In this document: piece by piece, positions 15,355 to 22,255 of the stretch
Position numbering within the stretch: the stretch's first letter is position 1
Layout of the letters: each line of letters starts with the position of its first letter
NCBI GenBank assembly: GCA_964442965.1
Contig: CAYUBE010000011.1
Span: 1-28,552, forward strand
DNA from: CAJAQL01 sp964442965
Lineage (GTDB): Bacteria; Patescibacteriota; Minisyncoccia; UBA6257; 2-01-FULL-56-20
Length of the DNA: 28,552 bases
Reading direction: 5' to 3'
The notes under the pieces: generated by a model
What the model saw: only the letters and a program-made list of their open reading frames with translations
What the model was told of the DNA's origin: nothing
Databases searched by the model: none
Translations under genes and position numbers: made by a program

Positions 15355-15421
15355 TAGTAAATAGTTACTAGGGACTAGCCACTGGACATGAGACTATAAA
15401 TAATTTCAGTAGCTAGCGGCT
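15355..15421. repeat. Left flank of the four-helix-bundle cassette (TAGNNAC heptamers plus core)
   Basis: Five 7-nt units run from 15355 to 15389 (TAGTAAA, TAGTTAC, then TAGGGAC, TAGCCAC and TGGACAT). The core ACTATAAATAATTTCAG follows at 15393-15409, and further heptamers continue into the 3' end of the four-helix-bundle gene, covering its stop (15413-15415). TAGCCACTGG and the core recur in the same order and orientation in the right flank. Confidence 0.88.
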
Positions 15422-15772
15422 CGTAGTTAAAGACTGTATGAGTTTATTTAACATCTTCATAACCTCTAAAAGCAAGGGCTCTATCTTTTCATATTTTTCA
15501 ACATCAACAAATCCAAGTCTTTTTGCAATGACAAGATGGGTTTCAAGCTCGCCACCCGAACCAAATGCAATTCTCACGAATTGGGCATATTCCTGCTTAT
15601 GTTTTCGGCAAAAACCCTCCGCAATGTTTGCGGGGATGGAAACAGCTGCTCTACGCATCTGACTGGTAAGTCCGTACATTTCGTTATTCGGAAATGATTC
15701 AGTGAGCTTATAGATCTCCGCCACTAAATCGATCGACTTTTGCCACACAATAAGTTCTTGATAAGAATTCAT
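15413..15772 (-). CDS. Four-helix-bundle protein (23S rRNA intervening-sequence/S23 type)
   Basis: The 119-residue protein matches the family first seen in 23S rRNA intervening sequences: YQELIVWQKSIDLVAEIYKL, then FPNNEMYGLTSQMRRAAVSI and PANIAEGFCR, GSGGELETHLVIAKRLGF. The fold is a four-helix bundle related to the bAvd accessory protein of diversity-generating retroelements and is thought to bind nucleic acid; its function is unknown. Here it is not in rRNA but stands between galT and mrdA, with near-identical repeat blocks on both sides. Its last codons and stop are themselves made of repeat heptamers. The right-flank core provides TATAAT upstream of the start. No ribosome-binding site is visible. 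Confidence 0.9.
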   Translation of the reverse strand: MNSYQELIVWQKSIDLVAEIYKLTESFPNNEMYGLTSQMRRAAVSIPANIAEGFCRKHKQEYAQFVRIAFGSGGELETHLVIAKRLGFVDVEKYEKIEPLLLEVMKMLNKLIQSLTTSR

Positions 15773-15785
15773 GATGTTTCGCGTT

Positions 15786-15860
15786 TAGCCACTGGGGGGT
15801 TAGCTACTAGGATTATAAATAATTTCAGCTACTAATGGCTAGTGGCTAATTTCTAGCAAC
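15786..15860. repeat. Right flank of the four-helix-bundle cassette
   Basis: TAGCCACTGG (15786-15795) and the core ATTATAAATAATTTCAG (15812-15828) repeat the left flank in direct orientation; the cores differ at one base and the spacer is 16 instead of 7 nt. Perfectly phased heptamers follow (15833-15860: TAATGGC, TAGTGGC, TAATTTC, TAGCAAC). They run into mrdA and supply its stop codon (15846-15848). Confidence 0.88.
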
Positions 15861-17747
15861 TATTCTGTTTTCGTAATACCAATTGAGTACCTGCCCGGCG
15901 ACCGGAACGGCATTCAAGCTTCCCTGCCGTGAATTTTCAATAAGGATCAAAAGTGCGATCTGCGGATTGTCGCATGGCGCGTAGCCGACGAAGAGCGCGT
16001 TTTCCTGTGTATTGTTTTCAACCTGCGCCGAACCGGTCTTTGCGCAGATTGAAACAGGCAGATTATGCAACGTGTACGAAGTCCCTTTCGGCGACGAAAC
16101 GCCTTCGATCATACCCTGTTGAACCTGCTTGATTTCCGGCAGGAGCGACGTCAGATCTTCGGACACGACCGGCGTCGAACTTGCATTCAGGAACGGCCGA
16201 TAAATGTCTCCGCCATTTGCAATGGCGCTGATATAATCCAGGAGTTGGATCGGCGTGAGCAAGAGATCGCCCTGTCCGATCGAAACATTGTACGTATCGC
16301 CGAGAAGCCATGGTATTCCGGAATGCTCTTGCTTCCATGCGGGCGTCGGAAGAAATCCCGATCCTTCGTTCGGCATATCGATGCCGGTCGGTTTGCCGAG
16401 GCCAAATTTTTGCCACCACTCATGGAGCCGGCCGATGCCAAGACCCGAAATGCCGTAATCGCTCGGATCGTTCAACATCGGCGTGCTCTCGGGTGGTGAA
16501 CCACCGCCAACTATATAAAAATAAACGTCGGACGATTGCGCCAAAGCGGCTGCCATATTCACGCTTCCCTGGTATTGCCAGTCAAGATAGCGCGACGGCG
16601 CCGAGGGGTTGTAGGGATTTGGCACGAGAAGATATCCCGGCGAGTAGATCTCGCGCGTAGAATCGATGACACCTTCTGAAAGTGCGGCCACGGCATCGAG
16701 CGGCTTGATCGTCGATCCCGGATTGTAATAACCGTTCACGGCGCGATTAAAAAGCGGCCGATCGGATGAGGTTAAAAGATCTTGGATGACCGCGTCCTGT
16801 CCGGTCTCGGAGAAAACGTTGTTATCGTAGCCGGGCAGATTGATCAATGAAAGCACGGCACCCGTCCGCGGATCCATCGCAACGCCAAGGCCGATCGGAC
16901 GGCCGAGATTCGCGAGCTGGTTCGATAACACATTATAAAAGTATGTTTGCAATCCCCCGTCGATCGTAAGCGTCAAGGGCGTTCCGATTTGCGGCACCGA
17001 CTGCTGTTTCTGGCCCAGCGTTTTTCCCTGCGCATTGGTATAGGTAAGAGCGACACCCGGCACACCACGAAGCGCCTGATCATAGAACGCCTCGATGCCG
17101 GCTTTTCCGATGACGTCCTGGTTTTTCAAGCTAGGATCTTTTTTAATATCGTCTGCCGTGACGCGGCCGGCGTATCCCACGACCGAAGAAAAAATGGGAC
17201 CATTCGGATATGTGCGCGCGAAATCATTTTCAAGTTCAACTTCATTCGAACCAAGGGCCTGCAAATTCACGATTTCGCTTTGATCCAGATTGTCCGCGAG
17301 CACCACAGGAGAAGCAAAATCGTTCTTTTGAGCCGCGGCGACGAGCGACCATACGTCGCCCTGGGAAATACCAAGAATATTCCCGATCGCGGCAAGCGTG
17401 CTCGACTGCTGATTCTCGTTCTCTAGAAATGTTTGCACGTCGAGCAATGCCGAAAACGTCGCTTTATTATCCGCGAGTACGTCGCCTTCGCTGTCGTAAA
17501 TGATCCCTCGCGGCGCAGGCGTTTCATTTTCTTGGGCGACGTTTCTCTCGGCGCGAGCTGCGTAATAGGTGTTGCTAAAATCAAGAACAATGATCCGCAC
17601 TGCGACGGCGAGAACCAGAACGGCGACCACGATGGCCAGATAACGCATCGGCCGATTGCCGATCGAAACCTCGGCAACCTCGATATCGCGGCGCCAATCG
17701 TCGCTCAGGGCGTCTTCAAAAGCAATATCCTGGTCGCGCCATTTCAT
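15846..17747 (-). CDS. mrdA: Penicillin-binding protein 2 (transpeptidase)
   Basis: This class B PBP cross-links peptidoglycan during cell elongation. The 633-residue protein has a cytoplasmic tail, one membrane helix (about 36-56), the dimerisation region with PAPRGIIYDSEGDVLADN at 77-94, and a transpeptidase domain with GSTIKP (Ser345, Lys348), the second motif SSD (405-407, the S-x-D form typical of PBP2) and KTG (570-572). GKAGIEAFYDQALRG at 214-228 is typical. A TGC-TATGCT box ends 8 nt before the ATG, indicating an almost leaderless mRNA. The final residues VARN and stop lie in heptamer repeats, so the extreme C-terminus may have been reshaped by them. Its SEDS partner gene lies 4.5 kb away. 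Confidence 0.95.
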   Translation of the reverse strand: MKWRDQDIAFEDALSDDWRRDIEVAEVSIGNRPMRYLAIVVAVLVLAVAVRIIVLDFSNTYYAARAERNVAQENETPAPRGIIYDSEGDVLADNKATFSALLDVQTFLENENQQSSTLAAIGNILGISQGDVWSLVAAAQKNDFASPVVLADNLDQSEIVNLQALGSNEVELENDFARTYPNGPIFSSVVGYAGRVTADDIKKDPSLKNQDVIGKAGIEAFYDQALRGVPGVALTYTNAQGKTLGQKQQSVPQIGTPLTLTIDGGLQTYFYNVLSNQLANLGRPIGLGVAMDPRTGAVLSLINLPGYDNNVFSETGQDAVIQDLLTSSDRPLFNRAVNGYYNPGSTIKPLDAVAALSEGVIDSTREIYSPGYLLVPNPYNPSAPSRYLDWQYQGSVNMAAALAQSSDVYFYIVGGGSPPESTPMLNDPSDYGISGLGIGRLHEWWQKFGLGKPTGIDMPNEGSGFLPTPAWKQEHSGIPWLLGDTYNVSIGQGDLLLTPIQLLDYISAIANGGDIYRPFLNASSTPVVSEDLTSLLPEIKQVQQGMIEGVSSPKGTSYTLHNLPVSICAKTGSAQVENNTQENALFVGYAPCDNPQIALLILIENSRQGSLNAVPVAGQVLNWYYENRIVARN

Positions 17748-17755
17748 TGAAAATC

Positions 17756-17764
17756 AGCATAGCA
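17756..17764 (-). promoter_or_regulatory. Extended -10 promoter of mrdA
   Basis: TGC-TATGCT on the minus strand ends 8 nt before the ATG at 17747. No ribosome-binding site lies between them. Confidence 0.5.
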
Positions 17765-17770
17765 CAAATT

Positions 17771-17809
17771 GAATCATGATTCATGAATCAAGAATCATGA
17801 TTCAATCAT
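17771..17809. repeat. GATTCAT-type heptamer block between mrdA and the next gene
   Basis: Five phased 7-nt units (GAATCAT, GATTCAT, then GAATCAA, GAATCAT, GATTCAA) plus TCAT fill the gap and run over the stop of the gene ending at 17806. On the minus strand TGA stops fall in all three frames. Confidence 0.88.
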
Positions 17810-18306
17810 CTTCCCGCCGCCGATCTGAAAATCGAGTTCAGCCAATTAACCGCATCTTTCGCGAGACCAAGGATCCAGATGACCAATCCAAAGAGGAAGT
17901 TGAGGATGATCGCAATGTGGAAATGAATGATACTATAAAGCCACGCATCGAACTGGGCGAAAAGATTCTGCACCGTCGTGGTAATGCCACCAAGCGGTCC
18001 TGAAACATCCGTCGGCAAAACCGGCGCACCGGTCGACTGCGCGCCTTGCGCCATAATAGTCTGGAACCATTGTGCCACGGCATTAAAAGCATCCGAAAGC
18101 CACGATGGATTCTCGGGCAACGGAGCGTTGTTTGCCATCGCCTGCTGTGCTTGATTTACATATCCAGCAACCGCTCCTGTCGTGATCGGCGGAGCGTTGC
18201 CCGCCCCACCCAACGCATAAGCACCTGCCCCACGGGAAAAAATAACAAGGCTGAATAAAGCTATTCCGCAACACGCACTAACTACAATAAGACATCTTTC
18301 TCTCAT
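17806..18306 (-). CDS. Orphan secreted or membrane protein (unknown function)
   Basis: I do not recognise a family. From the ATG at 18306 the protein has 166 residues: a signal peptide or first helix (about 4-25), an Ala/Gly/Pro-rich external segment, a middle helix with WLSDAFNAVAQWFQTIMAQ, and a strongly hydrophobic segment near 125-148 (IIHFHIAIILNFLFGLVIWI) followed by an amphipathic tail. The longer frame from 18366 would overlap the end of gltX; I reject it because a TATTAT box ends 6 nt before 18306. It lies between gltX and mrdA in the same direction, possibly linked to wall assembly, but that is only context. Confidence 0.65.
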   Translation of the reverse strand: MRERCLIVVSACCGIALFSLVIFSRGAGAYALGGAGNAPPITTGAVAGYVNQAQQAMANNAPLPENPSWLSDAFNAVAQWFQTIMAQGAQSTGAPVLPTDVSGPLGGITTTVQNLFAQFDAWLYSIIHFHIAIILNFLFGLVIWILGLAKDAVNWLNSIFRSAAGR

Positions 18307-18312
18307 GGCTTT

Positions 18313-18318
18313 ATAATA
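18313..18318 (-). promoter_or_regulatory. -10 box of the orphan gene at 17806 (leaderless)
   Basis: TATTAT on the minus strand ends 6 nt before the ATG at 18306. There is no clear -35 or ribosome-binding site. Confidence 0.45.
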
Positions 18319-18353
18319 ACATTTTTCATTGCCGAATCGGCGGCGCCTATATT

Positions 18354-19862
18354 TCATGCATGACACTTTTCCACGGCAACCTTGATGCGGCGCAATGATT
18401 CCTCTTTGCCGAGCACTGCCATAATCTCGATCGGATCCGGGGACATCGCCTGCCCGGACAATGCAACACGGAGCGGCCAGAGAACTTCGCCGCGATTTCC
18501 CTGCCCGATGACGGTTGTCATGATGGTGGAAAGCGTGGATCGGTCAAAGTGATCATAAGTTAATTCTCCGAGCGCATCCGCAACCTTCCTGAGCATCGGC
18601 ACTACCGTTTCGGGCGTTGTATTTTTCCAAACGAGAAGCGATGCGTCGTACATCGGCAATTCGAAAAATAATTTTCCCGCCGAGGCGAAATCTTTCAGCG
18701 TATTCGCGCGGCCGCGCACCACCGCAACCACGGCTTCGATCCTTTCCCTGTCCGCTACGATCTTTTCTTGTTCAAAAAACGGTAATACCGCTTCAGCGAT
18801 CTCCGCGTCGCTCATTTTTTTCAAATACTCACGGTTCAGCCAGTTCAATTTTTCCTGATTGAAGACCGCACCCGCTTTCTGAACACGCGAAAGATCGAAT
18901 TGTGCCGTAAGTTCATTCTCGGAAAGAACATCTTCATCGCCTTTCGGATGCCAGCCAAGAAATGCCAAAAAATTCGTTATCGCCGGAGCGAGATAGCCGT
19001 CGTTCCGATAGTCCATGACCGCAGTGTCAGCGAAGCGTTTTGACATCTTACTTCGATCGGGATTCAGAATAAGCGGGATGTGCGCGTAGATCGGTTCTTG
19101 AAAGCCGAGTGCCCGCTGCATGAGTATCTGCTTCGGCGTGTTCGAGATATGATCTTCCGCACGGATCACGTGCGTGATCTCCATCAGCGCATCGTCCACA
19201 ACCACGGCGAAATTATAGAGCGGATTATCGAGATCTTTTGCGATGATCATGTCGCCGAAAAGTGCCGCGTCAAAAGCAACCTTACCCCGAACCATATCAT
19301 CAAATTCAACTTTGACCTCGGGAACTTTAAAACGGATCACTTCCGGCTTTTTTCCGGCTGGCGGTTCCGCGAGGTTGCGGCAATGGCCGTTATACTTTGG
19401 CGGCAATCCCTGCGCGGCGAGCGCCTGCTTTTGGGCTTCGATATCTTCCTTTGTGCAATAGCAGTAATACGCCTCCCCTTTTTCCAAAAGCTCCTTCAGG
19501 TATTTTTTATAGATCTCGGTCCGCTCGCTCTGCCGATACGGGCCAAAATCACCCCTCTCTTTTATCTCTCTTGGAAATTGGAAATTGGAAATTGGAAATT
19601 TCCCGATTTCCTGAGAAGAAATCGGGACAGGCCCTTCGTCCCAGTCGATCCCAAGCCACGCAAGCCCTTCAAGAATTTCTGTTTCGTATTCTTTCTTTGA
19701 CCGTTCTTTATCAGTATCCTCGATCCGCAAAACGAACGTGCCGCCGTTCTGTCGGGCAAAAAGCCAGTTATAGAGCGCCGTCCGGGCCGATCCCATGTGC
19801 AAGTGCCCCGTGGGACTCGGCGCCATCCGAACGCGAATAGTTTTTTTAGAATCGCTCGGCAT
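18354..19862 (-). CDS. gltX: Glutamyl-tRNA synthetase with a repeat-derived insertion
   Basis: The enzyme charges tRNA-Glu (and perhaps tRNA-Gln). The 502-residue class I synthetase has the HIGH-type motif PSPTGHLHMGSA (15-25), LRIEDTDKERS, and the KMSKS-type SKMSKR (271-276). Between WDEGP (74-78) and FGPYRQSER (106-114), where most GltX proteins have only a few residues, there are about 27 extra. They are encoded by a 9-bp hairpin plus four TTGGAAA heptamers (19571-19627). The insertion lies in a loop just before the conserved PYRQSER and keeps the frame. A TGG-TAAAAT box ends 9 nt before the ATG, suggesting a nearly leaderless mRNA. Confidence 0.95.
   Translation of the reverse strand: MPSDSKKTIRVRMAPSPTGHLHMGSARTALYNWLFARQNGGTFVLRIEDTDKERSKKEYETEILEGLAWLGIDWDEGPVPISSQEIGKFPISNFQFPREIKERGDFGPYRQSERTEIYKKYLKELLEKGEAYYCYCTKEDIEAQKQALAAQGLPPKYNGHCRNLAEPPAGKKPEVIRFKVPEVKVEFDDMVRGKVAFDAALFGDMIIAKDLDNPLYNFAVVVDDALMEITHVIRAEDHISNTPKQILMQRALGFQEPIYAHIPLILNPDRSKMSKRFADTAVMDYRNDGYLAPAITNFLAFLGWHPKGDEDVLSENELTAQFDLSRVQKAGAVFNQEKLNWLNREYLKKMSDAEIAEAVLPFFEQEKIVADRERIEAVVAVVRGRANTLKDFASAGKLFFELPMYDASLLVWKNTTPETVVPMLRKVADALGELTYDHFDRSTLSTIMTTVIGQGNRGEVLWPLRVALSGQAMSPDPIEIMAVLGKEESLRRIKVAVEKCHA
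19571..19627. repeat. TTGGAAA heptamers plus hairpin inserted within gltX
   Basis: Four exact 7-nt units TTGGAAA (19571-19598) are followed by CCCGATTTC (19602-19610) and its exact complement (19618-19626) around a 7-nt loop. Read in the gltX frame this gives ISSQEIGKFPISNFQFPRE. The unit differs by one base from the intergenic word TTAGAAA, and the change removes its TAG/TAA stop triplets. Confidence 0.9.
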
Positions 19863-19871
19863 GTTTTTATC

Positions 19872-19880
19872 ATTTTACCA
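19872..19880 (-). promoter_or_regulatory. Extended -10 promoter of gltX
   Basis: TGG-TAAAAT on the minus strand ends 9 nt before the ATG at 19862; no ribosome-binding site is seen. Confidence 0.45.
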
Positions 19881-19913
19881 CGAAAAACCCGATTTGAAAA
19901 ATGGTTTTGTTGA

Positions 19914-19955
19914 TATAAAAAATTCCCGCGCCTCAGCAGAATGCCAAGGCACGGG
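19914..19955 (-). terminator. Rho-independent terminator of the orphan cassette at 20016
   Basis: CCCGTGCCTTGGCA pairs with TGCTGAGGCGCGGG (19942-19955 with 19925-19938; 14 pairs including three G-U) and is followed by AATTTTTTATATCA on the minus strand. It also insulates gltX from upstream transcription. Confidence 0.85.
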
Positions 19956-20003
19956 AGAAAACCGAAGAACTAAGTTCCAAGGATCAGAGATATCCAAGAT
20001 TCC

Positions 20004-20019
20004 AAGCGCTAAGCGCTAA
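20004..20019. repeat. AAGCGCT tandem word over a stop codon
   Basis: Two 7-nt units plus two bases (AAGCGCTAAGCGCTAA) cover the TAG stop (20016-20018) of the orphan gene. The same word builds the palindrome in tpiA. Confidence 0.8.
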
Positions 20020-20696
20020 CCTTGCGGGAGGGCGAAAGCAAACCCGCCATCACCGATCCACCTGCCGCCAGGATTGTCCAAACCCGCACCCAACCAGCTA
20101 CCGTCGTCGTCACGGTCCGCACCGAGCAAGCTCGGGTTGCCACCGGAATCATTGATAGGCTCATGCATGGCAACGATCCATGCAAGGCCCATGGCTTCCA
20201 GGTCTTCATCAGAGAACTTTTCTCGGATCAGGCATGCAATCTCCGGATTTGGCTTTTCAGGTTTTTGGCTGTTGAAACTTAATGTTTCAGCATAAGCCCG
20301 AATTTTTTTGGTGACCCGGTTTTCATCGCTGAAAAGCATTCCTTTCAGAACCACCACTTCCGTGGTTATTCCGGAGGTTGGCTTGAAATCTTTCGACTTC
20401 AGGATGCTTCTCGCATGGTCGCCGATGCGGAATCCTTTCTTCTCAAGGCGCTTGATCCACGCCGGACCGGTTGTCCCGTCGGAAGTGACGGAGAAGCGGA
20501 TGATGCCGTTTTCTTCGGTCCAGGCATGCTCTTTCGGCTTGATTTCAGAGCGGCCCAGAATGACCTCTCTCACCGAAGAGAGAATGTCGCCTGTTGACAG
20601 TTTTTTTACTTCCTCTGCATTCCACCCGTTACGAGCAAATGCGAAATCAAGTTCGGACGCCTGCCGAGCTGACATGATTGCAGATGTGTTTTCCAT
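20016..20696 (-). CDS. Orphan protein, CPR-type cassette (unknown function)
   Basis: No function can be assigned. The 226-residue protein has an N-terminal helical segment, ELDFAFARNGWNAEEVKKLS then TGDILSSVREVILGRSEI, a mixed middle, and a Gly/Asp/Trp-rich C-terminus with GSWLGAGLDNPGGRWIGDGG ending FAFALPQ. From memory, an NGW-x-x-E-x-VKKLS-x-GD N-terminus joined to a GFAF-x-x-PQ end is frequent in Parcubacteria proteins of unknown function; this needs a search. The ATG at 20696 has AAGGAG 9 nt upstream. Like the gene at 8579 it is a full unit: TTGACA promoter, about 160-nt structured leader, strong ribosome-binding site, terminator. Its stop codon lies in an AAGCGCT repeat. Confidence 0.75.
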   Translation of the reverse strand: MENTSAIMSARQASELDFAFARNGWNAEEVKKLSTGDILSSVREVILGRSEIKPKEHAWTEENGIIRFSVTSDGTTGPAWIKRLEKKGFRIGDHARSILKSKDFKPTSGITTEVVVLKGMLFSDENRVTKKIRAYAETLSFNSQKPEKPNPEIACLIREKFSDEDLEAMGLAWIVAMHEPINDSGGNPSLLGADRDDDGSWLGAGLDNPGGRWIGDGGFAFALPQG

Positions 20697-20856
20697 AAAA
20701 CGTATCTCCTTATCTTTGCAACGTATTCTTAATGAAGAATCTGTCGCGTTATCGCCAGCGGGCTCTTGGATCGTCCAAGTTTGCCATAGCAGACAGAGGC
20801 CCGCGATAAGCCGCTCTCTGCCGTGGCAAACGTAAGTTAGTATGTCAAAGAACTAT
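20697..20856 (-). promoter_or_regulatory. Structured 5' leader with competing stems (orphan cassette)
   Basis: Reading the minus strand, the arm at 20814-20830 pairs with 20780-20798 (TTTGCCA-ended stem with a small bulge). The segment between them (20799-20810, CTTATCGCGGGC) is also complementary to 20749-20764 (GCCCGC...CGATAA with a 4-nt bulge). The two pairings cross, so the RNA must form a pseudoknot or switch. A 6-bp hairpin (20765-20779, CTTGGA arms) and another next to the ribosome-binding site (20725-20740, ATTCTT arms) complete the leader. AAGGAG is at 20706-20711. Confidence 0.65.
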
Positions 20857-20862
20857 GACGTA

Positions 20863-20890
20863 GTTATACTATTGCATAAGTATTTGTCAA
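20863..20890 (-). promoter_or_regulatory. Promoter of the orphan cassette at 20016
   Basis: TTGACA (20885-20890) and TATAAC (20863-20868) are 16 nt apart on the minus strand. A second TTGACA lies downstream within the leader (about 20843-20848) without a matching -10. Confidence 0.65.
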
Positions 20891-21061
20891 ATTCGGATGG
20901 GCATCACTTTGAAACAAAAAGGTTGCGCTTTTTTTATCCTCGCAGGAGGAAATAATCTGAGCAGAAAACGGATTCCCGCCTGCTCGCCTTTGCGAAGCGC
21001 TTCGGCGGAGCAAGGCGCGGGAACGCCATAAATAAAATTTTTAAACCGCGCCGAACTTTAT
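20891..21061. other. Gap between orphan cassette and murG with a GC-rich hairpin
   Basis: Together with the leader this is the longest gene-free stretch (20697-21061). No ORF is convincing. It holds an imperfect inverted repeat (20973-20988 with 21004-21023; TTCCCGC / GCGGGAA ends) around the exact palindrome GAAGCGCTTC (20994-21003). There is no strong T-run on either strand. It may serve as the murG transcript end or be a dispersed repetitive element. Confidence 0.6.
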
Positions 21062-22201
21062 CTATGCTGCTGCTTCGAGAATGCCGTCCACGATTACCTC
21101 GGCGGCATTGGGAATGAAAAACTGTTTTGCCGCGATACTCATTTTCTGCTGAAGATCGGGGTTCGAGATAATTTTTTTAAGCTCGGAAAGAAAAATACCG
21201 GGGAGTAGATTTGGCTCTTCAACGACGACTCCCGCGCCGTTTTTCGTAAAATCGTACGCGTTCATCCGTTGATGGCCGTTCGAACCGCCGTCGTGCGGAA
21301 TAAGGATCGCAGGTATCCCGAATGCCGCGAGCTCGAAAAGCGTCGTGCTCCCTGCCCGCGACAACGCAACATCAGCCGCCATAAGCGCGAGCGATAAATT
21401 TTTATTGTCGAGGTACGCGGTAACGTCATATCTGTTTGCAAACGATGCCTCAAGAAGTGCGGCGTCGGAGAGACGCTTCACCTCGGGAAAATTGGCAATG
21501 CCGGTCTGATGAAAAATCTGCGTTTCTTTGATGATCACTGCAAGATTTGTCAGCACGAAATCGTTGACACGCTCGGCCCCCTGCGAACCGCCGAGCACGA
21601 GAAGCAGAGGCTTCGCCGGATCGAAGCCAAGCGTCTCTTTGGCAAGCTCCTTCGTTGTCGGATTTGCAAAAAGCTCGCGCCGCACCGGAACCCCCGTCCG
21701 ACTCGTGATGCCCGGATTAAAATACTTTGCCGCTGAATCAAAACTGATGAATATCCGTTTCGCAAAAAACGATGATGCAATATTCGTGAGGCCGGGTTTC
21801 GCGTCGGAATCATGGATCACGATGGGAATCCGATAAAACCATCCTGCGAGCACCACGGGAAACGCTCCCGTGCCGCCCTTTGAGAAAATGACATCCGGCA
21901 TGATGACGTACAATTTTACGAGCGCTTGAAAAAAACCGATAAAGAACTTCGGTATATCGGCAATATTCTGGAGCGACAAATAGCGGCGTATTTTACCCGC
22001 CGCGACGAAACTTACCGTGACGCCGGCGCTTCGGAAGAGTCCGGCGACCGTCGCATCCTTCGGCCCGAGATACGTCAGGCTGAGGTCAAATTTCATCCTT
22101 GCCGCACGCTCGTTCAGTGCTTCCGCAACGGCAAACAAGGGATAGGTATGTCCCCCGCTTCCGCCGCCCGCAAGAACCACCCGAAACGTTTGGTCAGCCA
22201 T
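21062..22201 (-). CDS. murG: UDP-GlcNAc--(pentapeptide) pyrophosphoryl-undecaprenol N-acetylglucosamine transferase
   Basis: MurG turns lipid I into lipid II on the inner face of the membrane. The 379-residue GT28 enzyme has the N-terminal glycine-rich loop VLAGGGSGGHTYPL, a hydrophobic membrane-contact patch near residue 85, LLVLGGSQGAERVN in the linker to the UDP-GlcNAc domain, and the donor-site segment ALSRAGSTTLFELAAFGIPAI. It follows ftsW by 54 nt, with a GATTCAT heptamer block and its own TGC-TATACT box 7 nt before the ATG, so it may be transcribed both with and without ftsW. No ribosome-binding site is visible. Confidence 0.95.
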   Translation of the reverse strand: MADQTFRVVLAGGGSGGHTYPLFAVAEALNERAARMKFDLSLTYLGPKDATVAGLFRSAGVTVSFVAAGKIRRYLSLQNIADIPKFFIGFFQALVKLYVIMPDVIFSKGGTGAFPVVLAGWFYRIPIVIHDSDAKPGLTNIASSFFAKRIFISFDSAAKYFNPGITSRTGVPVRRELFANPTTKELAKETLGFDPAKPLLLVLGGSQGAERVNDFVLTNLAVIIKETQIFHQTGIANFPEVKRLSDAALLEASFANRYDVTAYLDNKNLSLALMAADVALSRAGSTTLFELAAFGIPAILIPHDGGSNGHQRMNAYDFTKNGAGVVVEEPNLLPGIFLSELKKIISNPDLQQKMSIAAKQFFIPNAAEVIVDGILEAAA

Positions 22202-22208
22202 GATAAAA

Positions 22209-22217
22209 AGTATAGCA
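22209..22217 (-). promoter_or_regulatory. Extended -10 promoter of murG (leaderless)
   Basis: TGC-TATACT on the minus strand ends 7 nt before the murG ATG. It lies next to the heptamer block at 22220-22252. Confidence 0.6.
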
Positions 22218-22219
22218 CC

Positions 22220-22252
22220 GATTCATGATTCTTGAATCTTGAATCAAAAATC
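22220..22252. repeat. GATTCAT-type heptamer block between ftsW and murG
   Basis: Phased 7-nt units GATTCAT, GATTCTT, then GAATCTT and GAATCAA, plus a partial unit, fill the spacer up to the -10 box of murG. Confidence 0.85.
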
Positions 22253-22255
22253 TCT

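Noticed and set aside
15355..15860. CRISPR array or classical insertion sequence
   Set aside because: Units are 7 nt without unique spacers, and there is no transposase or cas gene.
18307..18366. Longer start at 18366 for the orphan membrane protein
   Set aside because: It would overlap the gltX end and place the -10 box inside the gene; the extension is Arg/Cys-rich and precedes a normal signal-like helix.
19080..19700. 206-residue plus-strand open frame
   Set aside because: It is the complement of gltX; no motifs and no promoter, whereas gltX has all class I synthetase signatures.
20973..21023. Rho-independent terminator of murG
   Set aside because: The stem is imperfect and neither strand has a proper T-run after it; kept only as a hairpin.
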